NCBI RefSeq assembly: GCF_901709675.1
Contig: NC_051091.1
Span: forward strand, 4,684,967 to 4,748,966
Length of the DNA stretch: 64,000 nt
Origin: Syngnathus acus
Lineage: Eukaryota > Chordata > Actinopteri > Syngnathiformes > Syngnathidae
Reading direction: 5' to 3'
This document shows, in pieces, positions 11,301-23,300 of the stretch. Within the stretch, counting starts at the first letter, position 1. Every line of letters begins with the position of its first letter. The position numbers were made by a program, and so were the translations under genes. The notes beneath the pieces are model-generated. The model made no database searches, had not been told where the DNA came from, and saw only the letters and a list, made by a program, of their open reading frames with translations.

Positions 11301-14300
11301 GGGAGATAATTTTACTTGTCTGACGGGGCAAGTAAATGCAACTTTTAAAGTAAAATAGTAAGAAATTCCCAAATAAAGGAATGAGCATGTGAATGTCATT
11401 GGAATGTATGAAGTGTGACTCGGTTTTTGGTTAAGTTTGTGGTGTAGAATGTTGAAATGTAAAAATATAATGAAAAATATCTGGCAAATTTTCTCTTGAA
11501 AATTATTATTATCTGAGGTAATTACAATTAATTAGCTAAGGACACGTTGAGCTTGCCGCATGGGAAAAAACATGTATTTTTTTTTCATAAATAACTAAAA
11601 TGTCCTTTCTCGAGGAACGTGTTAAATATCGCAATAACATCGACATGGATATATTCAACAACCATATCGGCGTTTTTCTAATATCGTGCAGCCCGAATTC
11701 AAAGCCAATCTTCCTGATGTGACAGCCACTCAAATCACAAGTTGTGCCCTGCCCTAGTCGTGTTCTCAAAATTCTCACCCCAAGATATGAAAAAGTGCCA
11801 ATCTGTTTCAAACATCAGATTCGGGGAGCAATACGCCGGTGAGCATATTTGGGAGCGAGATTCTTTTTCCCCCCATCAAAGATCAGCACATGTGAAAAAT
11901 CACATGCAATGCCCCACCTCGCTCTTTTTTAGGGCATTTTTTTCAGGCAGTATTATACAGCACACGACGCCGCTCGCTACCTTGGTGCCATGTGAAATTA
12001 TTCAAATTTTACTCGATAGGATCATCGCTGTTGGCATCCCGAAACCTGTCAAGGCATATTGAACTCAAACAGGAAAAAAGAGGCTACTACAAGTTAAACA
12101 AATAAGCGCACCAGAAAGCCATAATACCCAATCTAGATAATATAATTTGACCTTTGTAAAAAGTTAAAAAAAAACTTTTTGTGAAAGTCATCATATTATA
12201 TCCACAGACTAATAGAGAGGGGAAAAGTGTGAACTTCTTCCCTCAAGACGGAACCCGAGGAGGAAACGTCAGCATTGTGTTCCTACTCATTCTGCTGGGC
12301 TCCTTTCAAGACTTGTGCAAGCGTTGCGGAATTATCAGTCAGATACACATTTTCATGCCCATAACCCTGTTAAGCACTCTTAATCTCTCCGCAGGAAAGG
12401 ACGAAAAGCGAGAGCGTCGTGTTTCCTTTGTTACCAGAAAGCAGATCGGGTTGGAAAATGAGCGGGCTAGAGATGCCCGCGTGTCCCTTTGCGGCCTATT
12501 AGGAGGCCATTGTTGCGTCTTATCTTCAGCACGCAGCCTGCGAAGTCACCACGTGCTCCGGCAGGCCTTGTTTATTTGTTTTCCATCACCATTTTATAAC
12601 CTCCAGCCACAGGTTAACTTGCACAACTTCCAAATGAAGGCGGAGCTTATGCCTGGAATCAAACTTCTACCAAAAATGTCAAACGCAAAGTTCAATGTGA
12701 TGGATGTGCAGGATATGGCAAAATATTTTTTTGGTGTGTATCGGAGCATTTCAAACACAATTGTGGTTTGGCTCAAGTTCACTAAACTGAGAATGAATTG
12801 CACAAATGATCAAATTTAAATAAAACCGAAGTGATAACATTTCTTGAATGAAATCAAGTGTAAACCGTCGTGCCTTTGAATCAGCGAAGGATATTAAAAT
12901 GAATAATAAAGATACTCCTTCGACGCGGTCTTTATGGAGCATTCACCTTCTGGACATGAACTGTTACAAAGATGAAAAGCCCGTGCAAATCTCTTCATAG
13001 GACTGATTCAGAAAAAGGCGAGACCAAACAAACAAAGTCAGGCTGCATGAAAAGAGAGTGCAGCGCACTGAAAGCAAAAATAGATGGAGAAAAAAGAAGA
13101 TGGAAAGAGGTGATGGGAAGCCGTGCAGTCCCTGACTTCTATTGAAGACGAAGACCGGTCCTGGCAAGGAGGGATAAGAAGGAAATAATTATCCGGCCTG
13201 CTGAAGCATGACGGGCTCCTCTCGGGTCTGGGGAGACAGACTGAGCATTATGTCAAAGATTGGCCATGTCACGAGCAAAGATACCTCTTGACAGACAGCG
13301 GCGGCTTAAGTTTCACGTGATGCTAGGAAAGCTAATGCAACTGGTGACGGCCAATTGCCTAGAGAGAGGCCCGGCTTTCAATTTGGGGGACGCTAAGATC
13401 TGAAGCAATAGTGATCTTATTTTCCTTCATTATTGCGGCCATTTTTTTATATTGCAACTGCTACTTGAGCAATGGTAGTGACAATTGCCATAGTATTTTG
13501 CAAGCGCTATTGTTGCTTAGAGACGTCGAGTAATTGAGAGGCGGGCGGCAAGCCTGACTGAGGAGAGCGGGACTCCTGCGGGCAGCGAGCGGGAGGTCTG
13601 TCATGTCAGTGAGAGATGTCACGCCGCTGCTCACCTCAGGCTATGAAGATGGCCCCACAACACACATGCACGCACACCGGGCAGACAATTGAAGTTGGGG
13701 TAGGACAGCCATTTTATTCATCTCCAGAGGGTGTCGTGTCACCGCTGACAGGCAGACATAAATATTCGTCAACCCTTTCACGGCGGGTTAATGGTTGTCC
13801 ATCAGGCAGCCGTGAGACATGCGGGGGGCCGCACGGGCCCGGTGTAGACACACACAATACGGACACCTTCCGTGGAATGGCAAGGTCACTTATGGAGATT
13901 TGAAGAACTGGAAGGTGGCAGGTAAGGCAGATGAGAAAATTGCTTTAGAGAGCAAATAGTGAGGCTTTGTCGCTAGCCTGTGTGCTAAAGCAAAACAAAA
14001 TGGCAGACATATACCGTATTTTCCGGACTATAAGGCGCACTGGACTATAAGGCGCACCTTCAATGAATGGCCCATTTTAAAACGTTGTCCTTATATAAGG
14101 TTTTTAGGTGCGCCTTATAGTCCGGAAAATACGGTACTTGGGTCAGGCTACGCTAAATCGAAAGCTGAATATTAAAAAGCCAACATTCTCTGCTTTGTTC
14201 CGAATGTTGCACGCCTGACCCAAATTAATTTATTGTAATGTATGCGCACAGAAGGTCAATTAACCAAATAATTTCAGTTGAGCTTGTAGCATGATCTCAG

Positions 14301-17300
14301 GAGCCAATGAGCCACTGAAAGGGCAGATGGGCGCACTTTGCAAGGCAAATGATTGCCCCGACTTTTGTCTTTGACACTCCCGCAGCATTTGCGTGTTGAC
14401 TTGCAGGCGAGCCACTCAAGTTTTACTAACTACGACTAATGGACAACTACATCTTAAATATTTTAAATTAAAATATCTTTTATATATTGAGTAACATCTA
14501 GTCAAATTCAACAAATGATATGTGACAACAAGCTGAAACTGGCTTTGTTTCACAGGTATTGTAGTCATTTAATACCCTACTCCAATTTTCACCTTAAAAT
14601 GAAAAAAAAAAAAAAGGCTGGACAGGAAAAAAAAAAGTGTCAGGTGCTAGCTTTTGAAACTGGAGATAATAGCTGAGTGTTAAAGCCACATTTTGTTGTC
14701 AGTCACACATATGTGGTGCAGAGAGGAAGGGAAGGTGAAACTGTAAAAATAAATTCAACTTAGCTTAAAACAAGTCAAGAACTTTGGCTTCATCAGACTG
14801 CATAATATCATTTTTGTAAAATCTTGGCAATATTCCAAAAAGTATGATCGGCACTAACAACACAGATCATCACAAAAAAAATAAATAAAACTTAACAGCG
14901 ATGAGCTATCCTAATAAAACATTTTGATTCCTCTCGGCGTCTATTATGGACTTCACACACCAACTCCGACATTAGCCACTTGAGCGCAATATTTTCATTT
15001 GGAATCATTCCATTCCTGACAATTGCATGTACGGAACCCACAAGTGAGGAGAGGTAATTACTGTAGGCTTCATGCATCATGCTTTTCAATATTCCCAGCC
15101 ATCTTCCAAATGTAAAAATATGCAAACCGCAGTATCGTAAAACAATGAATTATGCATTCACGCTTAACTTAGGACGATACGGTGGCAAACTTGAAACGAA
15201 AGGATGACTGCGTATATCTCGAATGCGAGTCCCTTCGCATTAACAGCATGAATCCATTCTTCAGCTTCTTTTAATAATTACGCAACCTTATTGTCACTTT
15301 CGCCAAAGACACCAGAAAAGATTGTGTGTCACGTGTGCTGCTTTCCTACATCGCAAAAGTTCCGTTTCCACTTCAGTGGATATCATTCATTCAGATCTTC
15401 TTCTGTGGCATTAAAGAAACCAACATGCAACTCCGATTACAAAATGCGGCAAAACTATTCGATGACAGTTCAGGGCCTTACTAGTATTCCATGCGACAAC
15501 GCCTTTCCAATTACCCGACTTCTGTTGAACGCACGCACGCCCGGAACGCATGCAAAGCACATCGCTCACATCTTTACGCTGTGCCTGCCAAAGTAGTAAA
15601 ACTTCCATTAAATCCGTTTCACAGGCCATGAAGCCTGACTTCCTCCGTGTTCTCCATGGCGGCGGGTTCAGTGAGCCGTGAACCACACTCGGCCGCCCCC
15701 CCCACGCCACCCACCTCTGCTCACGCTTTGAGTTCCTTAAGAATAAACAGAGAGGCTCCCATCTTAGCACTCTATCGAGCCGGTGCCCCACATACGGGTC
15801 AACAACAGATGGCTCGGACTTGCCGTTTGTGTGTCAGTGACAGCGAATGGAAGTCTTCTCCTGCAAGATGAGCTCCAGTGATTACAGACTCAGACAGTTT
15901 TCTAATTATTCTGTCAACCATCAATCCTGTGGGCTGATGCGGGCCATCCTGTGCCCTGATGGACAATGTAATCACTGCAAGAGCCAGCATCTGACTCTCC
16001 CACTCGCCGCCATCCTGCACTTGCTTTTCTTTCAGTTTTTCCTGCCTCCCGAATAGAACAGCTATCTTGAATCGCTGCGCTTATCTTTCTAGTCAGCTCT
16101 CACTTAGGCAGGATTTAAACCGCAAGTACCTCGTTGAAATTTAATTCCCATATCTGATCTTTTTGGGATGTTTGTTTACATGTACAAGTGACACTACAAG
16201 AAAAAAATTAAACAATGATAAATCACATAAACTATTAAATACTGTTAAATTTGCCTGGTAATAAATGTAAGCTCAGTATTTCACTTCCGCCTTTGGCAGT
16301 TATGTTCCTTGTTTAATGTTCGATACAACTCTATTAAAACACACGTATTTCGATAATATTTAATGGTCTATGCCTTCGCTGTAGTTTATACCTAGAGTTT
16401 TTCAAAAGTGTTTATTAGCGTCGACTGAGCACATCGTGTATTGATCAGCAATTGGTGCATTCGCTCTGGCTGCATTGGCAAATACCCGATATGCATCCGA
16501 TTCCCCATCTACATTTCTAAGAAACGTGACGACAGGCTAACGATAACCAATTCCGGGTGTTTTGTGTATTTTTACTGTGTCATATGTCCGAATTGTGCCA
16601 TTCAAGCCATATTTGGTCCCCTTTTATATTTGCTATTCTTGACAGCATTTGACATTTCCAGTGCTTCAGCTGATACAGTAAAAAGAATAATAAGACAAGC
16701 AAATGTGTGGGAGAAAAGAACAGCCACACGATGATTACACTGAGACTATGGGTATTAAAATAAACTCTTAAATATGTATTCTGTTTTAATTGCATTAAAA
16801 ATGATGTTTTTTTTCCAAATTGTCATGATTGAAGTCTAGTTTCCATTTTTTTCTCTCCATTAAGGTCAACCATACCACTGCTCAATATGTATTTTCATTT
16901 CCACATTGACACACCAAGCGTGCCACCCACACACAGCAGCTCCAGTACAGAAACAACCTGCCAGACTCTCAAACTCTGCAGGAGTCCAGTCATTTAAACC
17001 TGCCATATTATTATGTTAAAAAAAAAGGGTGTTAGGCTAGAAAAGGCTTACAGAACATAATATTCTTCATCTGTGCCAATGTTCAAGTTATCCAGAGCAA
17101 ATTTCACGACTATCTGCAGTCTCATCCGCCAGTAGCAGATACCGACTGAGATAACAACCTCGCTGAGGCGTTGTCGCATTGTCTCTCCTGTTTAGCGAAC
17201 ATGGCAGATTGCGCTCCCATCAGATTGTCACGTCAATCCAGACAGCGAACGAGGATCGCCTCGGCTGATACTGATTCTTTCTTCTGGCTGCCACTTATCA

Positions 17301-20300
17301 GAATGCAACCAAAGAAAATCATGTATGGATGAAGGAACTGTTTAGCAACATGATGCTCTACATAGAATGCAATATGGGATTTAAAATCTACATTGAGCTA
17401 TATTGATTTCAGTCTTGCGTCTATGCTGTTCAAATTAACTTTAATCCAGTCCCTGAAAATAAAAACAACAAGGCAGAGGCATATTTCTTTGCAGATAACA
17501 GGCAGGCGACGTTGCAAGTGAGACTCATCATCTCTCCATTATGCTGGGTAATATAGACATAGGAGAATCACAAAAGAGGCTAGTATTGAATCACTCGTAG
17601 AAAATTCAATTACGCTGACATTAATCTCTTGCTGCACTATGCCTGGCATGTCTTACAAAGTAACACACAACATGGACAGAAGTAGAGGTCAGCGGGACAT
17701 GGGGACTCGTTTCAAGTACACAAATTGCGCTAACAAACTATCATCTGTATTAAGTATACTCGGGACAATCCTGTTTGGTTACAAGATGAGTCGACCAGTC
17801 ACGATAACAAAGTTATTGACAATTTATTTTTTTCACCAAATTCAAGTGTTTGCCTTTCTACTGATATGGATTGATAGAAAATATAAATATTATTTTTGTG
17901 GGAATGAATTACTCTCTCTCTCTCTCGAGACTCTATTTTATGAATCGAATGACTCATTAAGTTGAACTTTGACCACCTCAAACTCAAGAAATATTCATAT
18001 ATATTTAAGACTTCGACATGTAAGTTGACAGGGTGCTCCTATTTTCCTCTGCTAATTAATTTCCGGCAGCACTCACTTGCTCTCATGGCAATTAACTGAG
18101 GCCTAACCTCAAAAATTGACTTCAAAATATACTCAGCACTAACAGCTCACGAAAACAAACAAGGCTTACAGTGTTAATGGATGACTGCGAGAATGTGAAT
18201 GAGCTCATCAAGCTTATGTTTGAGTGGCTTCACATTATCTCAGTGTATGTGAAGAATCTAAGAGGCGCACTACTGCTGCAATGTGCTCCAGCACTAGACA
18301 AGAAAAAGTTGTCTGTAGTATCACCCATTAGCAAATGCAAAACAGAACAGCGAAGAGAATCATGGCTGCTGTCGAAAAACATGCAATATCTGGAGGTAAG
18401 TGTCTTGGCATATTGCAAAGACATCGACTGCAGTGAATTTGAATTTGCTCACTTGGCATCCTTTTGGTTAGCAGTGGGATGTAAAATGGAAATGCAAATA
18501 GATGCAAGAACTTGCTTCATTGCAGTAACTGACAATCGAAGTCTGAATGTCAAACTGAGAATATTTGCAATCAAAAACCACCATCAGGAAATTGAAACTG
18601 CTGAGTATTTTTTTCATCCATCCATCCATCTTTTATAACGCTTGTCTCCACGGAGGTTGCGGGTGTGCTGGAACCTATCCCAGCAGTAGGCGGGGCACAC
18701 CCTGAACCGGTCGCCAGCCAATCGCAGGGCACACAGAGACGAACGACCATCCGCACTCACACCTAGGGGCGATCTGGAGTGCTCAATCGGCCTACCAAGC
18801 GTGACTTTAGGATGTGGGAGGAAACCAGAGTTCTCGGGGAAAACCCACGCAGGCACAGGCAGAACAAGCAAACTCCACACGGGGGGGACCGGAGGTTGAA
18901 TTGAACCCGCAACGTCTGAACTGTGAGGCGGACGTGCTAACCAGTGCCCCGCCGTGCTGCCCGGTATTTTCTTCCATTCTGGGAAATGAATCAATTTGCA
19001 ATGATACTCAGACTCATTTTAGACTGCACAAGTCCATACTCAGTCACAATCATCTTCCTCCCCGACCCCCCGTGAATCTAAAGGCCCCAATGTGATGACG
19101 GCGTGGCTGACGGCTTTTTGTCCAAACAGTGCGAAGCAGGTGCCGCAATGATAAAACACTCCTGGCAGCAATAAGAGAAGAAAGAGTGCAGAGCTCAATT
19201 AGCCGTCGCTCCAATCCCAGATCCCGTATTGATTTCCCGCAGATAAGGAATGCCGGACAGGGGAACACTCAATCAAACGTGCCGTTGGGAATTGTCTGAT
19301 GCTGTGAGAATCCACAGGGACACATTGGACAAGGTGACAGGATGGCGGCAATGTATTAGCAGTCCGTCGTCTTTATACATACTGAAGAGTATGGAGAAGT
19401 AATACCGCGGTCTAATGATGATAAATAGAAAGTGATCTAACTGTTCGGAAACACGCGAGGCACTGTACTAACCCTTAAGCGACGGCGAAGGAGACAAGAC
19501 GAGACAAAAGTTCTCCGAGGGCCAAATCAATCTGACAAGTCTCGAGTTCCCTTGCGCATTTCGAGACAATCCGCTCACTTCTTCAAATTAACCTTCAAAA
19601 GACAAATGTGGGCCCGAATGTGTGGCAACCTTATTAGTCCTTTTTCCACTTGTCCAGAAAATGAAGCTGGTTAAAGTAAAAGGAATTGACTTTATTTTAT
19701 ATATATAGCAGCGATTGAAAAAAGGTGTGAAAGTTCCAACTTTCAACTTAAAAGGTCACAAGGTCAGTGGTACCTCGCGTGAACCTGCAACATCCACTTT
19801 TGCATTGTGAATCCAAATGTAGCACATCTAAATGTTTCCTACAACAAACAAAACCCCGAGCTGTCACAGGAGTAGCATTTTAATGCACTGTAAGCAAATC
19901 TGCTGGAAAAACATTGGATGAAGCAGAACTTCTCCCCCGTAATGGCTAACCAAGGCAATGGCTTTGTCACAATATAGTGTTGCTTAGAAGTAAGAAATGA
20001 ATCACAAAGACAGCTCGCTCTCCCTTACGCGCACAAAGCCACACACTTAACTGTCACGATGGCAGATTGTTGGCCGGACTAAATACGTGGCCCCTTCACG
20101 GCCAGGCCCATATTTGGATCTTGTCTAATATCGTGCGCATTGGGAATGAACTCAATTATTGGTGGCAGGTTGCTTTCTTCCATTCTTGTTGGCTTGCATT
20201 GCTTATGTTTACAACACGGGGGACCGGGCACCTCCCACAGGCCGTGTGCTTTGGGCGCAGCTTGTGATGAAAGGTTGCAGTGTTCCAAGACTTGGAATAT

Positions 20301-23300
20301 GTGTGGGCTCTGACGGATAATATGAACATACACACTCCTGCACGTGTGATTGGGGTATGCGCTTTCCATTGCAAGCTTCTTAATGGTATCATGACTCATC
20401 GGGTGAAGCGAGCTCTTATCAGTAGATAAAGTCACTGGGAAAGTCGGAATCTCGTAAAAGACCTAAAAATGGCTGCCCCATTTGTGCTTTTTTATTTAAA
20501 ACATATTTTCCACCGGAGTAAAAATTAAACAGAGAAGATCCATCTCGCCTTGCACATTTAATACATATTTTGACATCTGAGTTGGAATTTGTAAGCACTA
20601 CACTTCATATAAACGGCATCTCAGTATCTGATGATGTTTGCCATCCTTCACAAATGTCATTATTTACTCAAGCCTATAACATTTCAGAAAACAGCCTTCA
20701 GCCCTGAAAACAAAATGGATCTCGAGTTGGGCAAAACATCCATCTGTCACTTTCTTGACTGCAGCGGCACAAGGCAATAAAAGGCTTATTTGGTATTTTC
20801 CGTCTTCAAAAAGCATCTTGCCTACAGGTGACATCAAGTGCACATTCAGGTATTTGGCGCACAAACATTCCTATATGAAGCAAGTCTGGAAAACAAATCC
20901 GTGTGCTGTAAGCACGCTAGAAGTCTAAATATAAAAACCTGACTCGTCTGTTGCTGACCCAAGATAGAGAAACCTGTTTCAGCATTACTTGTCAGAATCA
21001 AACAAACAATATTTTCCACTCACAATACTTCGAAACATGTTTTCCCAGCAGGACAATTTTCTCAGCTTTTCCGCCTCTATTTTTTTTCCAGCATATAATA
21101 ACGGTTAAGGCAATACATGCTCCAATGGCAGTGTTTTGAAACAGAAAGGGGCTTTTGTCATCGCTGCTATTCAGTCATGTCACTTGCTCTTCTCTCAACA
21201 CAATGAGCTTGAGACATTAAAGCTCAGCGACACAGGAGTGAGGGAGAAGCAGATGGAGAGGTAAAACGTGTGTTGAAAAGGAAAAAAAGATGTGCTACTC
21301 AGGGAAATGTATAGCATCTTTACAGCATTTTTTTTTTTTTAAATGATGTTTTGATCTTACCTTGGGGTCAGCTGTAAGAAGCTTGAAGGCCTCGTACACC
21401 TGCCTCTCTTTGACTCCTCCTCCGAGATCCAGGAAGTTGGCTGGCTTTCCTCCATGCAGGTCAATGATGTCACATGTGGCCATGGCTAATCCAGCTCCAT
21501 TCACTACAAGTGGGGAAAAAAAAAAGCATGACGGACTTTGAATCGGTAGACTAAAATTGAAACGTAGGTCAAACTAACGACCAATCACGAGTTGTTGTTT
21601 GGCTTTACAACGACTTGAGCCAAGAGAACAAAATGCTGTAACTCGCAGATTGACACCTCACCCCAAATATAAATTCAATCATACAGACGTCGCTAGTGCG
21701 GCTTATTAACATCTTATTGTAAGTGGGCCCTAAAAGCGTTCCTTACTTTTACAGGTGGGGGCAGGCACCTACGTGGATTGATGAGAAAGCTAAGAGAAAA
21801 TATTTGCGTTTACGGGCCAACGGGGTATGAAGAAAGTGCACCTGTTGGTGCTGCTGTAGTCTGTAAAAGCTTTGATTTATGACAATAATGTGGGCCTTTA
21901 ATGAGAACGCTAACAATCCGGCTCACAAGAGACTTTCTGGGTGGATTATCACTAATTAGAACACATTGGTTACGGTGGCATCCCTTCTGGAGTCCTCAGA
22001 AAACTGCTTGTAATGTGGATTAGAGGAGAGCCCAGAGTGCCTTTACTTTGGCAAGGATTTAACTGCGTCCCGAGGGAATTAAGATATACGGCGGATATAA
22101 AGAGTCGCTACGATGCAGCTTTCTGTGATGTAAAAATGCAATAAAATAAATAATTTCCTTTTTTTTTTTTACATTTAAGGTGATCTACTGTATTCAACGA
22201 AATCATGGTCAACAAATTTTGAAATGACGGTTTGTTTTTTTTACGTCAGAAAAACATTTGATCAGGGGTGTGTAGACTTTTCGTATGCTGTGTTGCTTCC
22301 ATACCAAAGCAGGCAATGTTGCCATCCAGACCGATATATTTGAGATCCCACTTGGCTGCTTCCATCTCTGTGGGGTCACTCTCAGTCATGTCATCCATGG
22401 CAAAGACAGCCTTTTGACGGAACTCGGCATTGTCGTCAAAGTTGATCTTAGCATCGAAGCACACCACTGGTCATGTAAGCAGACAGGGGGGGACATAAAA
22501 TAAGCAGTGACAAAAGGAGAAAAAGCACCTGATGTGGGATGCAGGAAAAATGAAAGGATGTCACATGCAGACGGGTGATTATAAATTCAAAAAAACGGAA
22601 ATTAACAAAATGAAAGGTTTCCCCGTGGCTTGTTTGAATAAATTATTTCAGAGGTTAGCGTCTGAATAAATTGTGGCTCGGTGCCTTCCTCGCTGTCTGG
22701 AAGGGATAAAGTCGACCATTATAGTAGACCTCATGGACATCTTCTTTACACTTCAAAGATTTAATTTCAAAGAGGCCATATTCATTAGGCTACCTACAAA
22801 AGACAGCAAGCAAAATATTCGTTCGTTAGTCTCAGGAATTTCTTTGAAAACGGTACAGCAACAAAAATAAAGGCATCAGAATAAATATTTGGAATGCATG
22901 ACCTTTGAATTGTCTACATAAAGAACCCATGTAACAAAAAAATAAAAACATTCAAAAGCAACTGTATTTAAATCACGATAGGAAGGAGGTACCTTGTCCT
23001 TCAGGAGTCTCTCCGAGAGGGTTGACTTCAACTTGAGTGGCGTCGACTTTCAAGAAGAGATCATAGAGCCTCTTAATCTGATCTGCTGCCTGCAAAGTCC
23101 ATAGAGGAAAATAATTACCCGATGGTTCAGATCTGAGCAGCCGGCCCGACCAAGACCAATCAGCCTCCAACACACGCAACAAAACATGGCAGATCACCTT
23201 CGCTGTCACACTGTCTGGTTTCAAGTACCGGTAATCAATTGATTTGGACAAAAGGCAACAAATACAGTTCGGCGCCAGATTGTCGGTTTCACATTATTCA

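Larger units (their letters stand above)
9977..21360 (-). other. suclg2: suclg2 intron 9
   Basis: The largest intron (11.4 kb, phase 0). It holds a 24-nt poly-A run (10678-10701), a CTCF-like site (11004-11018), the 121-bp TA-flanked MITE (14014-14134) and the SINE-like insertion (18615-18963). Open frames of up to 212 codons occur, but none resembles a known protein. Confidence 0.9.

Noticed and set aside
18171-18638. 155-codon plus-strand frame
   Set aside because: It ends inside the retroposon tail, has no recognised domain, lies in an intron and lacks splice context.
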